Shown piece after piece: positions 6,708 to 16,486 of a stretch of 64,000 nt of DNA; the stretch's first letter is position 1, and each line of letters starts with the position of its first letter. This stretch comes from Pectinatus haikarae (lineage in GTDB: Bacteria; Bacillota; Negativicutes; Selenomonadales; Selenomonadaceae): NCBI RefSeq assembly GCF_030813505.1, contig NZ_JAUSUE010000001.1. One strand, 5' to 3'. The notes under the pieces were generated by a model that was not told where the DNA came from, did not search any database, and saw only the letters and a program-made list of their open reading frames with translations. Both the position numbers and the translations under genes were made by a program.

Positions 6708-6767
6708 ATTCCACATAAATTGCAATATATGTACTGGCTTTTAAAATTTATGTGGAATAAATTTTTT
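6708..6767 (+). terminator. map terminator
   Basis: A 14-bp perfect inverted repeat, ATTCCACATAAATT (6708-6721) and AATTTATGTGGAAT (6745-6758), followed by AAATTTTTT to 6767. It lies seven bases after the map stop. Confidence 0.75.
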
Positions 6768-6846
6768 ACCTGAAACAATAATTCATTTATGCTAAAATAG
6801 ATTTGTGTTTTATCACTTTTCACAGCAATTAAGGAGAGCTGCTTTA

Positions 6847-7557
6847 ATGAAATCCCCTAATGAGATAAATATTATCAAAATGAAAAACATTTCTAAAATA
6901 TATGATAATGGCGCTGTCGCTCTTGATAAAGTAGACATCAGCATAAAACGCGGTGAGTTTGTTTTCATTGTGGGAACGAGCGGTGCCGGTAAATCCACCT
7001 TTATTAAGTTATTGCTGCGTGAAATTTTGCCTACTTCGGGTCTTTTGCTGGTAAATGGGTATGATATCAATAAAATGCCGCGTCATGAAATTCCTTATCT
7101 GCGCCGCAGTCTCGGCGTTATTTTTCAGGATTATCGCCTTTTGCCAAATAAAACTGTCTATGAGAATGTCGCTTTTGCAATGCGCGTCATTGAATCGCCC
7201 CGTCGGCTCGTACTGCGCAGTGTTAATAGTGTTTTGGACGTAGTAGGCCTGCGGGCAAAGTACAAATGTTTTCCCTCTCAGCTTTCAGGCGGTGAGCAGC
7301 AGCGTGTTGCTATCGCCAGAGCCATCGTCAACAATCCGTCACTTATTATTGCCGATGAACCCACCGGGAATCTTGACCCGGAAACTTCCTGGGAAATAAT
7401 GGATATTTTTCAGCGCATCAATGCCGCCGGAACAACTATCGTTATGGCAACACATGATAAGACCATTGTTGACACAATGCAAAAACGTGTGTTGGCGATA
7501 GAAAGCGGTTGTATCGTACGTGATGAAGCATCAGGGGGATACGGATATGAAGCTTAG
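6847..7557 (+). CDS. ftsE: cell-division ABC transporter ATP-binding protein FtsE
   Basis: An ABC ATPase of 236 residues with Walker A GTSGAGKS (43-50), Q-loop FQDYRLLPN, signature LSGGEQQR and Walker B LIIADEPT. FQDYRLL after the Q-loop and the direct link to ftsX identify FtsE and not a transport ATPase. FtsEX turns ATP hydrolysis into a signal that activates murein hydrolases outside the membrane. ATG 6847 is chosen because AAGGAGAG precedes it; an in-frame ATG at 6805 lacks such a site. It overlaps ftsX by 11 bases and leads the operon ftsE-ftsX-envC-ctpA. Confidence 0.95.
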   Translation: MKSPNEINIIKMKNISKIYDNGAVALDKVDISIKRGEFVFIVGTSGAGKSTFIKLLLREILPTSGLLLVNGYDINKMPRHEIPYLRRSLGVIFQDYRLLPNKTVYENVAFAMRVIESPRRLVLRSVNSVLDVVGLRAKYKCFPSQLSGGEQQRVAIARAIVNNPSLIIADEPTGNLDPETSWEIMDIFQRINAAGTTIVMATHDKTIVDTMQKRVLAIESGCIVRDEASGGYGYEA

Positions 7558-8434
7558 AACTACCGAATATTTTGTAAAAGAAGTGGCCGCCTCCCTAAAG
7601 CGCAATAACTGGATGTCATTAGCCTCTATTGGCACAGTTACCATTTCGCTGTTTATCCTTGGTCTTTTTTTGATGGTCGTAGTAAACCTTGATCGCATGG
7701 CCTCCACACTGGAATCCCAGGTACAGATAAGTGTTTATCTGAAAGATGATATTACCAAAAAGCAGACTGATTCACTGGAAGAAAAATTATCTTCTCTGCA
7801 AGGTATCGATACGGTAAAGTACATTTCCAAGGAAGATGCTATGAAACGCTTTTCGGAAAGATTGGGCGATCAAAAATATCTTCTCAGCGCACTTGATGAC
7901 ACCAATCCTCTTCCCAATGCTTTTGAGATCACGGTAAAAGATCCTCAGCTGGTCAAAACAGCTTCTAAGGAAGTGGAAAATTTTCCCGGTGTAGATACTG
8001 CTGTATACGCGCAGGATGTGGTCGAACATTTATTTGACCTGACCAGGCTTGTAAGGCTTATAGGCTTATCTATCATCGTCTTTCTGGCGGGTGCCACAAT
8101 TTTTATAATTTCAAATACCATCCGGCTTACCGTATTTGCAAGACGCAAGGAAATAGCTATAATGAAATATGTGGGCGCCACAGACTGGTTTATCCGCTGG
8201 CCATTTCTGCTTGAAGGTGTAGTTCTAGGCTTTATTGGCAGCAACATAGCTGTTATTTTGCTGCGTCTTGCCTATATAGCACTTACTCAAAAGATTTATG
8301 ACATGATGACTTTTTTCCCTTTGATACCATTGTATCCATTTTTAACATATGTAACGATAATTATTATTTTGAGCGGTATTGTAATCGGCGCTTTAGGCAG
8401 TGTCATATCAATAAAACGCTTTCTTGAAGTATAG
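7547..8434 (+). CDS. ftsX: cell-division membrane protein FtsX
   Basis: A 295-residue permease-like protein with one N-terminal transmembrane segment (about 25-45), an extracytoplasmic loop of roughly 130 residues (QVQISVYLKDDITKKQ onward) and three C-terminal segments. This is the MacB/FtsX layout with the FtsX-type loop. It couples FtsE ATPase action to a periplasmic hydrolase activator, very likely the EnvC-like protein encoded next. The start at 7547 has a GGGGG ribosome site within the ftsE end. The ORF reads open further upstream, but without a ribosome site. Confidence 0.95.
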   Translation: MKLRTTEYFVKEVAASLKRNNWMSLASIGTVTISLFILGLFLMVVVNLDRMASTLESQVQISVYLKDDITKKQTDSLEEKLSSLQGIDTVKYISKEDAMKRFSERLGDQKYLLSALDDTNPLPNAFEITVKDPQLVKTASKEVENFPGVDTAVYAQDVVEHLFDLTRLVRLIGLSIIVFLAGATIFIISNTIRLTVFARRKEIAIMKYVGATDWFIRWPFLLEGVVLGFIGSNIAVILLRLAYIALTQKIYDMMTFFPLIPLYPFLTYVTIIIILSGIVIGALGSVISIKRFLEV

Positions 8435-8446
8435 GGAGAGTTGTAT

Positions 8447-9574
8447 ATGTTTTTTCATAAGCAGCGTCTGTATGCATTCACCCTATTGCTTTTATTCACC
8501 ATATTCTGCAGCTCAGCATCGGCTGCATCATTACAGGATAAACTTGACGGCCTGAAAAAACAGGCAACTGAGAAACAAACTGAGATTGATTCCGCTAAAT
8601 CCAAGGAGAACACTATCTCCGAGCAAATGCGCACCATAGCTGAACAGGTCGATAACGCCACCGCCGCTTATAATGAAATAAAAGGACAGCTGGATGAAAC
8701 GCAAAAAAAGATAGATGAAAATGAAGATCTTTTAAAAAAAACACAGCAAAACCTTGATAAGCGTGAAAAAGTTCTCTATAAAAGGCTTCGTGATATATAT
8801 ATGCACGGACAAATAAGTTATATTGAAGTTCTTGTTGGCGCCGACAGCTTTTCTGATTTTTTGACACGTATGGACCTTATCAAACGTATCATCAAATACG
8901 ACTATGATCTTATCAACGGTATCCTGGCGGAAAAACAAGTTATTACAGATACTAAAAAGGAACTTGAAACCGACCGCAGCAAAACTGAAAAACTAACTCA
9001 GTCAGCCAAGGAAAAAGCCGACATATTACAGAATAAAAAAGCCCAGCAGCAGACACTGCTGGATAAGGTAAAAAATGACAGAGCAACTGCCGAGCGTGCC
9101 TACGATGAACTCATGGCAGCGTCGCGTCAGGTAGAACAAATGATCCTTGCATATACCAGCAGCAATTCGGACGACTATGCTGGCGGAGGCAGCGGTCAAT
9201 TCATCTGGCCAATTTCAGGTCCGATAACATCACCATTCGGTTGGCGCACTCACCCAATATATGGCACTCGTATTTTTCACAGCGGCATTGATATTGGCGG
9301 TGATTACGGACTCCCCATACATGCGGCAGCTGCCGGTACAGTCATTTATGCAGGATGGATATCAGGTTATGGCAATGCCGTAATTATAAGCCACGGCGGC
9401 GGCCTGCAGACATTATATGGACATAACCAGTCACTTAATGTCAGTGAAGGCCAGCGCGTATCACAAGGACAGGTCATCTCTTTTTGCGGTTCTACAGGAA
9501 ATTCTACCGGTCCTCACTGCCATTTCGAGGTAAGGAAAAATGGAGAACCCGTTAATCCTCTCAACTATTTATGA
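8447..9574 (+). CDS. EnvC-like murein hydrolase activator, M23 peptidase
   Basis: A 375-residue exported protein. It has a signal peptide over residues 1-28 (ending SASAA), a long coiled coil over about 30-230 (rich in K, E, Q), and a C-terminal LytM/M23 domain with the zinc motifs HSGIDIG, HGGG and HCHFE all intact. FtsX-linked coiled-coil/LytM proteins either activate amidases (EnvC) or cleave peptidoglycan themselves (PcsB-like role). Intact zinc ligands leave enzyme activity possible here. ATG 8447 follows GGGAGAG; it starts 12 bases after ftsX, in the same operon. Confidence 0.9.
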   Translation: MFFHKQRLYAFTLLLLFTIFCSSASAASLQDKLDGLKKQATEKQTEIDSAKSKENTISEQMRTIAEQVDNATAAYNEIKGQLDETQKKIDENEDLLKKTQQNLDKREKVLYKRLRDIYMHGQISYIEVLVGADSFSDFLTRMDLIKRIIKYDYDLINGILAEKQVITDTKKELETDRSKTEKLTQSAKEKADILQNKKAQQQTLLDKVKNDRATAERAYDELMAASRQVEQMILAYTSSNSDDYAGGGSGQFIWPISGPITSPFGWRTHPIYGTRIFHSGIDIGGDYGLPIHAAAAGTVIYAGWISGYGNAVIISHGGGLQTLYGHNQSLNVSEGQRVSQGQVISFCGSTGNSTGPHCHFEVRKNGEPVNPLNYL

Positions 9575-9622
9575 TTTTGCTGAGGCTTTGCGAACGATAA
9601 AAAACTATTGGATGTGATAATT

Positions 9623-10780
9623 ATGAAAGTTAACAAGAAGTTTTTAGCGGCGTTGATATTTATCGTTTTCATTGCATCGTCACTTTTCACTGTTTCCGGG
9701 CTGTATTTTCTGTTAGGATTCAATAAATATCAGTTTGCCGATGTGGCGCGCTTGTTCGCTGCCATGCGGTTAGTGCAAACTTATTATGTTAAAGACATTG
9801 ATAATGATGTAATTATCAATGGTGCAATAAAAGGCATGGTCGGCTCCCTTGATGACCCGCATTCTCTCTATCTTGATCAGAATCTTTATAAGAGGCTCAT
9901 GGAACAGACAGAAGGTTCCTTTGGCGGAATTGGTGTAGTGATGCAGTATAATAAAGACAAACAAGTCGTCAGCGTCATCGCGGTAATGAAAGACACTCCG
10001 GGAGAAAAAGCAGGACTAAAAATCGGTGATGAAATCATTGCTGTAGACGGAGTATCAACAAAAGATTTTTCGTTTGATCAGGTCGCTTCCCATATAAGAG
10101 GCCCTGTCGATACGGACGTGGCACTTACAATCAAAAACAGTGATGGTCAAAAAGATATCACTGTCACCAGGGCCACGATTAAAACCACTACAGTAACACA
10201 TCAAATGATGTCAGACAATATAGGATATATAAGAATCGGCATGTTTTCCGAAAATACGGGCAAGGAATTCACTGATGCCTATCAGGACCTGCAAAAACAA
10301 AACATGCGGGGACTTGTCTTGGATCTTCGTTCAAATCCCGGCGGTCTTCTTACCAGCTGTGTAGAAATAGCTAAGCAGCTGGTTCCCAAGGGAACCATAG
10401 TTTCCATAGTCGATCATAATAACAACAAAGAAGTGTACAGTTCAGATCTTGAAGGACAAAAATATCCTATTGTTGTCCTTATTGATGAAAATAGTGCCAG
10501 CGCTTCTGAAATACTTGCGGGAGCTCTGCAAGACACGAAGGCAGCTGTGCTGGTGGGAACAAAATCATATGGCAAGGGTTCTGTCCAGCAAGTAATACCA
10601 CTGGGCAGCGGCACCGCACTTAAGCTTACTATCGCAAAATATTACACTCCAAGCGATCGTTCCATAGACGGTGTCGGTATTGAACCTGATATACCTGTCA
10701 AATTTGATGCTGACGGGAATACAGATAATCAGCTAAATACCGCTATAGATACATTAAAACAAAAAATCAATCAGCAATAA
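9623..10780 (+). CDS. ctpA: C-terminal processing protease, S41 family (CtpA-like)
   Basis: A 385-residue membrane-anchored or exported serine protease. It has an N-terminal signal-anchor (about 8-30), a PDZ domain (about 95-170; GGIGVVMQ, then GLKIGDEII), and a tail-specific protease domain with the Ser/Lys dyad in DENSASASEI (Ser about 291) and KSYGKGSVQ (Lys about 316). Such proteases trim C-termini of envelope proteins and often control murein hydrolases, which fits its place after ftsEX-envC. ATG 9623 is preferred over the in-frame TTG at 9608, as GGATGTGAT precedes it. Confidence 0.93.
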   Translation: MKVNKKFLAALIFIVFIASSLFTVSGLYFLLGFNKYQFADVARLFAAMRLVQTYYVKDIDNDVIINGAIKGMVGSLDDPHSLYLDQNLYKRLMEQTEGSFGGIGVVMQYNKDKQVVSVIAVMKDTPGEKAGLKIGDEIIAVDGVSTKDFSFDQVASHIRGPVDTDVALTIKNSDGQKDITVTRATIKTTTVTHQMMSDNIGYIRIGMFSENTGKEFTDAYQDLQKQNMRGLVLDLRSNPGGLLTSCVEIAKQLVPKGTIVSIVDHNNNKEVYSSDLEGQKYPIVVLIDENSASASEILAGALQDTKAAVLVGTKSYGKGSVQQVIPLGSGTALKLTIAKYYTPSDRSIDGVGIEPDIPVKFDADGNTDNQLNTAIDTLKQKINQQ

Positions 10781-10811
10781 CTTTTTTGATTATCTTACGT
10801 CCATTGCAGCA

Positions 10812-10854
10812 AAAAAGACAGCAACAAATTTTTTCATTTTGTTGCTGTCTTTTT
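10812..10854. terminator. bidirectional terminator between ctpA and the K+ importer
   Basis: AAAAAGACAGCAACAAA (10812-10828) pairs perfectly with TTTGTTGCTGTCTTTTT (10838-10854). The 17-bp stem has a T-run on both strands and sits between two converging genes. Confidence 0.9.
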
Positions 10855-10869
10855 CAGCTGCATACATTT

Positions 10870-12729
10870 TTATCTTTTTAAACGAAAAGGAATAGTAACA
10901 ACAATTACATTCTCCTTAAAAATCAACAGAGTCCGCAGAATAAGTCCTGTCTGATTGTGCAGCAGTTTATGCCACCACTTTGTCGTTTGTATTTCCGGAA
11001 TAAGCACTGTTATATAATCTTCTGGATTTTTATCAGCGGCTACCTGCTTGACAAAATCAAGCAAAGGCTGTATGACCATACGATAAGGAGACTGAATAGT
11101 AACAATGCCTATTTCCGGATCCTGCACATGCCATACTTTTTTCACATAATCTGCATTTTCATTGTCAGTTGCAATATGCACGGCAATAATTTCATCGCCT
11201 ATTTTTCTTGCATAGCGCATCGCTTCTATAACACTTCGTGTAGGGTACGATATAGGCAGAATAACATAGTTCTTCATAATCGGCGAACTGATGTAGCTGA
11301 ATTTTTCACCAGGTTTCAGCGCAAGTTCTCTGCCCATTTCTGTATAATGCTTTTTTATTTTTCTAAAGCAGTATATTACCGATGGTATAAAAATAAGAAT
11401 GATCCATGCACCATAGAAAAATTTTGTGACAGCAATAATAACTACAATTATACCGGTTATGAAAGCTCCGAGCGCATTGACAAAAACACGCCCCTGCCAA
11501 TATTTGCTTTTATTGCGCAGCCAGTGGACAACCATTCCCGACTGGGCAATAGTAAACGAAAGAAAGACCCCTATTGCATATAACGAAATTAGATGTTCAA
11601 CATCACCGTCAAAAATGATCAGCAGCAATGCCGTCGCCATGCTAAGCAGGATAATACCGTTAGAAAAACTCAGCCGTTCTCCGCGCTGTCCGAGATACCG
11701 CGGTAAATATCCATCCTTTGCTATTATTGATAAAAGAGGCGGCAGACCATTATAAGCCGTATTTGCCGCTAAAAACAAAATCAACATCGTAACTATCTGG
11801 AAAAAATAATAGTAATATCCCCGACCGACAGTCTTTTCTGCAAGCTGCGAAATCATAGTGACATTGGGATTCGGCATAATATGGTAATGCATTATCAAAA
11901 ATGATATTCCAAGCAGCATGATCGCCAATATACCTGACATCCAATAGGTAGTATGAATTGCATTTTTGTATTCGGGTTTCTTAAACATCGGCACACCATT
12001 GGCTATCGCTTCAAGTCCGGTCATTGAACTGCAGCCATTGGCAAAAGCGCGCAGAATAAGGAAAAATATCATCATATCCATGGGCTGCTTTTGTACAGAA
12101 GCTTCAGCGATTACCGGTTCCGTGCCTGTAAATGCCTGAAAAATACCTATAACGATCAGCAACAAAAGACCGCCGACAAAAAGATATGTCGGCAAAACGA
12201 AAAACTTAGCTGACTCACTGACTCCCCGCAGATTAATAATAGTAAGCACACAAAATAGTACGATTATATCAAGAAGCAGTTTATATTCTCCCAAAAAAGG
12301 AAAGGCAGAAGTGAGCGCTGCCGTACCTGTGGTGATACTAACAGCCACTGTAAGTATATAATCGGTAAAAAGAGCGGCTCCGGCTACCAGAGCAGGTTTT
12401 TCACCGAGATTTTCTCTTGCTACAGAATAAGAACCACCGCCGCCCGGATTTGCTCTGGCAACCTGCGCGTATGATACAGTGACTATAGCCAGCAGAATAA
12501 TGATCGGAATAAGAGAATAAAGATAATATCCATATGTGATAAAACCAGACAGCGCCAAAACGACAGCTATCTGTTCCGGTCCATAACTTACAGAAGACAG
12601 CGCATCAGAAGAAAATATGGCCAGAGCTTTCCACTTAGGCAGACGCTGATAGAAAGCCTCTTCATTCTTCAAAGGACGCCCTATCAGCAATCGTTTTATT
12701 CTGTTAAACAACTCCAACTCTCCCATCAA
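10870..12729 (-). CDS. kimA: KimA-type potassium importer, APC superfamily
   Basis: A 619-residue membrane protein with about 12 transmembrane segments and a cytosolic C-terminal domain (from about residue 460). It tracks B. subtilis KimA (formerly YdaO), as I remember it, along its whole length: IKRLLIGRPL, SSDALSSVSYGPEQ, GGGGSYSVARENLGEKP, and the tail WWHKLLHNQ plus VTIPFRLKR. KimA is a proton-coupled K+ importer inhibited by c-di-AMP. TTG 12729 (or ATG 12726) is chosen because GAGGA lies about 10 bases upstream and KimA starts near here; the ORF is open to 12810. No c-di-AMP riboswitch is visible in the 480 bp upstream. It was likely annotated only as an amino-acid permease in many genomes. 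Confidence 0.85.
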   Translation of the reverse strand: MMGELELFNRIKRLLIGRPLKNEEAFYQRLPKWKALAIFSSDALSSVSYGPEQIAVVLALSGFITYGYYLYSLIPIIILLAIVTVSYAQVARANPGGGGSYSVARENLGEKPALVAGAALFTDYILTVAVSITTGTAALTSAFPFLGEYKLLLDIIVLFCVLTIINLRGVSESAKFFVLPTYLFVGGLLLLIVIGIFQAFTGTEPVIAEASVQKQPMDMMIFFLILRAFANGCSSMTGLEAIANGVPMFKKPEYKNAIHTTYWMSGILAIMLLGISFLIMHYHIMPNPNVTMISQLAEKTVGRGYYYYFFQIVTMLILFLAANTAYNGLPPLLSIIAKDGYLPRYLGQRGERLSFSNGIILLSMATALLLIIFDGDVEHLISLYAIGVFLSFTIAQSGMVVHWLRNKSKYWQGRVFVNALGAFITGIIVVIIAVTKFFYGAWIILIFIPSVIYCFRKIKKHYTEMGRELALKPGEKFSYISSPIMKNYVILPISYPTRSVIEAMRYARKIGDEIIAVHIATDNENADYVKKVWHVQDPEIGIVTIQSPYRMVIQPLLDFVKQVAADKNPEDYITVLIPEIQTTKWWHKLLHNQTGLILRTLLIFKENVIVVTIPFRLKR

Positions 12730-12810
12730 TAAATTTAGTTCCTCTAATATAATACAATTTTCCATTTTATGCAATACAAATAAAACCACGCTCATTTTCA
12801 AATTCTTCAA

Positions 12811-13215
12811 TAGTGGTCAACCGTTAGGCTCAATAATATTCTGCCGTGCAAATGATAATCCTTTCATTTACAAAATAAGGCAGGCATTCAAAGCTATACT
12901 AGACAATAGAAAAATCTTTGCTTGACAATAGCAGCTTCAGCTGAATCAATCAAATTTATTTCATTGAGGTCAAAATTATAAGCTTTATCTATAAATAATT
13001 CCTTCCTGCAGCTGCTTGATCCTTATAGCATTTAAAATTGCTCATAATTTACAGTTCACAAATCTGTACTGTTGGGCTATACTTTAAACAATACCATTTT
13101 TTATATTTTTAACCTTTTTCAGCATTATTTTCTGACTGTAAAGCAAATGAAAAAATTTTTCTGATATTATTCAAAGTCCGCTAAAACGATCGCTTATAAA
13201 TAAGGAGGCGCACGC
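12811..13215. other. gap between kimA and uvrB; no gene seen
   Basis: This AT-rich divergent region must hold both promoters. I found no open frame worth calling. I also saw no LexA/DinR-type box (GAAC-N4-GTTC pattern) in front of uvrB and no ydaO-like riboswitch in front of kimA. A TTGACA at about 12923 on the plus strand lacks a convincing -10. Confidence 0.4.
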
Positions 13216-15258
13216 ATGGCTACAGTACCAAAGCTCAATACTCTTCATCTATCTGAAAAAACACCTTTCAAAATAACAGCTCCTTTTGAACCTATGGGTG
13301 ATCAAAAAAAAGCTATCCGGGAACTGGCCGCCGGTATTGAAAACGGTCAAACAGCACAAGTGCTTCTTGGTGCCACCGGCACCGGCAAAACCTTCACCAT
13401 AGCCAAAGTAATTGAAAAAGTTCAGAAACCGACCTTGGTGATAGCTCACAATAAAACACTGGCCGCACAGCTTGCCAGTGAATTCAAAGAATTTTTTCCG
13501 AACAATGCAGTCGAATATTTCGTAAGTTATTACGATTATTATCAGCCTGAAGCTTATATAGCCCAAACAGATACATATATAGAAAAGGATTCATCCATCA
13601 ATGATGAAATAGACAAACTGCGCCACTCAGCGACCTGTTCACTGTTTGAAAGGCGTGATGTCATAATTGTAGCAAGCGTCTCCTGCATATACGGACTTGG
13701 TTCTCCTGAGGATTATTATGAGCTTGTCTTATCAGTACGCCGCGGTGAAGAATATCCTCGTGATGCCATACTTAAAAAACTTGTTCAGATACAATATGAA
13801 AGAAATGACATTAACTTTGTACGCGGTAAATTCCGTGTACACGGTGACATTATAGAGGTCTACCCTGCCGGCTATCAGGACCGGGCTGTCAGAATAGAGC
13901 TTTTTGGCGACGATATCGACCGCATCAGTGAATTTGATCCACTTACGGGAGAAATACTTGGTGAACGAAAAAGTGTCACAGTCTTTCCTGCGTCCCATTA
14001 TGTAACCTCCCCGGAAAATATGGACAGAGCCGTAAAATCAATCGAAACTGAATTGAATGACCAGCTTCTCCTCCTCAGAAATGACGATAAATTGCTTGAA
14101 GCTCAGAGATTGCAGCAGCGTACCAATTACGATCTGGAAATAATGCAGGAAATGGGCTACTGTTCTGGTATAGAAAATTATTCACGACATTTGACCGGGC
14201 GAAAAAAAGGTGATTCCCCTTACACTCTTTTAGACTATTTTCCGGAAGACTTTCTTATTGTCATAGATGAATCGCACGTTACATTGCCGCAGCTGCGCGC
14301 TATGTATGCCGGCGACCGATCACGCAAAGTATCCCTTGTGGATAACGGTTTCCGCCTTCCTTCAGCCTTTGACAATCGTCCCTTGCGTTTTGAAGAATTT
14401 GTGGAAAGAATCAATCAGATAATTTACGTATCGGCTACACCTGCGCCTTACGAACTGACACAAGCCAGCCAGATAGTTGAACAAATCATCAGACCGACAG
14501 GTCTGCTTGATCCGCAGATAGAAATACGGCCCCTGCAGGGGCAAATGGATGATCTTCTGACCGAAATAAGAATACGTATGGAAAAACATGAACGCGTCCT
14601 TGTTACCACACTGACAAAAAAGATGGCGGAAAACCTCACAGACTATCTCAAAGAAATGGGCATAAAAGTACGTTATCTTCACTCTGATATTCCTACCATA
14701 GAACGTACGGAAATTATCAGAGACCTGCGGCTGGGTGTTTTCGATGTCCTTGTGGGAATAAATCTTTTACGTGAGGGCCTTGATATGCCTGAAGTGTCCC
14801 TTGTAGCAATTCTTGATGCTGATAAAGAAGGTTTCCTGCGTTCAGAAACCTCTCTTATCCAAACAATAGGACGTGCCGCCCGCAATGCTAACGGCAGAGT
14901 CATATTATATGCTGATCGTGTAACTGATTCTATGAAAAAAGCCATAAGTGAAACAGACCGGCGCCGTAAAGTGCAAAATGATTATAACCAAAAATATGGC
15001 ATCATTCCAAAAACCATTGAAAAGAAAGTCAAAAATCTCATCGAAACTACTATGGTAGCTGAAGATACAGCTGAATATAAAACTCCTAAAAAGAAATTGA
15101 AGATGACCGCTAAAGAACGGCAGAAGCTTATCGTCACGCTTACCAAGGAAATGCAGGCTGCATCCCGCGCCCTTGAATTTGAAAAAGCTGCTGAACTGCG
15201 TGATGTCATATTTGAATTGCAAAATGAAACAAACACAAAAAGCAAAAAACACCGCTGA
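13216..15258 (+). CDS. uvrB: excinuclease ABC subunit B
   Basis: UvrB, 680 residues, is the damage-verifying helicase of nucleotide excision repair. Visible are Walker A GATGTGKT (about 54-61), the beta-hairpin region YYDYYQPEAYI, Walker B/DEAD-like DESH (about 353), motif VSATPAPYE, motif VI QTIGRAARN, and the C-terminal UVR domain (KEMQAASRALEFEKAAELRD) that contacts UvrC. The start has GGAGG nine bases upstream. It is separated from uvrA by 6.5 kb of PTS genes on the other strand; in most Firmicutes the two are adjacent. Confidence 0.98.
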   Translation: MATVPKLNTLHLSEKTPFKITAPFEPMGDQKKAIRELAAGIENGQTAQVLLGATGTGKTFTIAKVIEKVQKPTLVIAHNKTLAAQLASEFKEFFPNNAVEYFVSYYDYYQPEAYIAQTDTYIEKDSSINDEIDKLRHSATCSLFERRDVIIVASVSCIYGLGSPEDYYELVLSVRRGEEYPRDAILKKLVQIQYERNDINFVRGKFRVHGDIIEVYPAGYQDRAVRIELFGDDIDRISEFDPLTGEILGERKSVTVFPASHYVTSPENMDRAVKSIETELNDQLLLLRNDDKLLEAQRLQQRTNYDLEIMQEMGYCSGIENYSRHLTGRKKGDSPYTLLDYFPEDFLIVIDESHVTLPQLRAMYAGDRSRKVSLVDNGFRLPSAFDNRPLRFEEFVERINQIIYVSATPAPYELTQASQIVEQIIRPTGLLDPQIEIRPLQGQMDDLLTEIRIRMEKHERVLVTTLTKKMAENLTDYLKEMGIKVRYLHSDIPTIERTEIIRDLRLGVFDVLVGINLLREGLDMPEVSLVAILDADKEGFLRSETSLIQTIGRAARNANGRVILYADRVTDSMKKAISETDRRRKVQNDYNQKYGIIPKTIEKKVKNLIETTMVAEDTAEYKTPKKKLKMTAKERQKLIVTLTKEMQAASRALEFEKAAELRDVIFELQNETNTKSKKHR

Positions 15259-15304
15259 ATCTATGCAGGTAAGATATTTTGATAAGCATCGTTCTTATAA
15301 TAAT

Positions 15305-15344
15305 ATATTTGGGGCATCACTAAAAAAGCGATGCCCCCAAATAT
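15305..15344. terminator. hairpin between uvrB and the PTS operon
   Basis: ATATTTGGGGCATC (15305-15318) pairs with GATGCCCCCAAATAT (15330-15344), with one bulged C. It lies between convergent uvrB and srlE and could stop transcripts from both sides. Confidence 0.65.
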
Positions 15345-15470
15345 TACTATTAATTTTTGGATCAATTTTCAGTATTTACATAAGACTTAAAAAAATCTTA
15401 TATTTATTTTTGGTATTCATAAAAAAAAATACCTCACCGTTTGTTCAAAAACGTCTGCTTTTTTTATATT

Positions 15471-16472
15471 TTATGCATAAAGTCCCATACTAAATGCATA
15501 AGCGATCAATACTGCTGCCGGGCCGGTAATAAGCCTGGAATACAGTACCGCTGGTACGCCCAGCTCTATCGTCTCAGGTTCGGCTTCTCCCAGACTCAAC
15601 CCTACAGGAACAAAATCAGCACCTACCTGAGCATTGATCGCAAACAGGGCCGGCAGTGCATACTGAGGCGGGATATGACCGAGTCCTATTTCCACTCCCA
15701 GCAGACTGCCCACTACCTGCGCTATCACTGCCCCTGGTCCGAGTACAGGTGAAATAAAAGGCAGCGCACAAACAATGGATATTCCTATCATTCCCGGCAG
15801 CGTGCTTGCCAGCGGAGATAAGGTCGCAGCAATTACATTTCCTATGCCGGATGCGCTTATTATCCCCAAAATCATACTTACAAACGCCATAAACGGCAAT
15901 ATATTTTTGATCACCATATCGATCGTTTCGCGTCCTGCCTGATAAAACTTATTAACCACAGCGCCCACGCCGATACCTATTCGTGTGACTATATTCTTCT
16001 TTTTGCCGGCATTCATAGCTGCCAGCTCTTTTCTTGCCTGCGTTTTCGTCTTCGGCTCAGCTGCTTGCATCTGTGCCTTAGCAGCAGCTGCCGCAGCTGT
16101 TTCTTCATCAGCAAAGGTTATACAGTTTTCCTTTACATCCGAAACATAAATACTTTCCGTTATATATTGTGCCAAAGGACCTGATTTCCCCACTGCTGTT
16201 AAATTGACCGTAAATATCTTTTTTTTAGGATACACACCACAGCGAGCCGTTCCGCCGCAGTCAACTACAGCAACCATTACTTCTTCATCAGGAGCCCCCG
16301 TACTGAAGCCGTCTACAGGCACCCCGCCTGTCATTTCAGCTATTTTTTGTGCCACCGGATGAATTCCGCCGCCCGTCACACATAGTATTTTATTGCAGGT
16401 ATCTGTGGGAGTTATTGTCAGAGGTCCGCCCCATCCTGCTTTTCCCCTCTGTATAGTAACTGATTTATACAT
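15471..16472 (-). CDS. srlE: PTS glucitol/sorbitol-family enzyme IIB-C2 (SrlE-like)
   Basis: This 333-residue membrane protein follows E. coli SrlE from end to end: KAGWGGPL near the start, VVDCGGTARCGVYPK (the IIB phosphorylation region with its Cys), KSGPLAQYITE, and the membrane part DTIDMVIKNILPFMAF, LGPGAVIAQVVG and QYALPALFAINAQ. It receives phosphate from the IIA protein and passes it to the incoming polyol. It is the last gene of the leftward operon, 15 bp after srlA. The linker near 120-150 is Ala/Lys-rich. Confidence 0.93.
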   Translation of the reverse strand: MYKSVTIQRGKAGWGGPLTITPTDTCNKILCVTGGGIHPVAQKIAEMTGGVPVDGFSTGAPDEEVMVAVVDCGGTARCGVYPKKKIFTVNLTAVGKSGPLAQYITESIYVSDVKENCITFADEETAAAAAAKAQMQAAEPKTKTQARKELAAMNAGKKKNIVTRIGIGVGAVVNKFYQAGRETIDMVIKNILPFMAFVSMILGIISASGIGNVIAATLSPLASTLPGMIGISIVCALPFISPVLGPGAVIAQVVGSLLGVEIGLGHIPPQYALPALFAINAQVGADFVPVGLSLGEAEPETIELGVPAVLYSRLITGPAAVLIAYAFSMGLYA

Positions 16473-16486
16473 TTAAAAAGCCTCCT

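Noticed and set aside
10957..11583. Long plus-strand open frame (208 codons) inside the K+ importer gene
   Set aside because: It lies entirely antisense to kimA, whose protein is conserved end to end. Its product has no recognisable pattern and no ribosome site.
12739..12774. TTGCAT-17-TATATT promoter before kimA on the minus strand
   Set aside because: The predicted start of transcription would fall at or beyond the ribosome-binding site of the chosen start codon, so it cannot serve that start.
13080..13215. SOS (LexA/DinR) box before uvrB
   Set aside because: No GAAC-N4-GTTC-like dyad can be found in the 400 bp upstream of uvrB or in the 530 bp upstream of uvrA.
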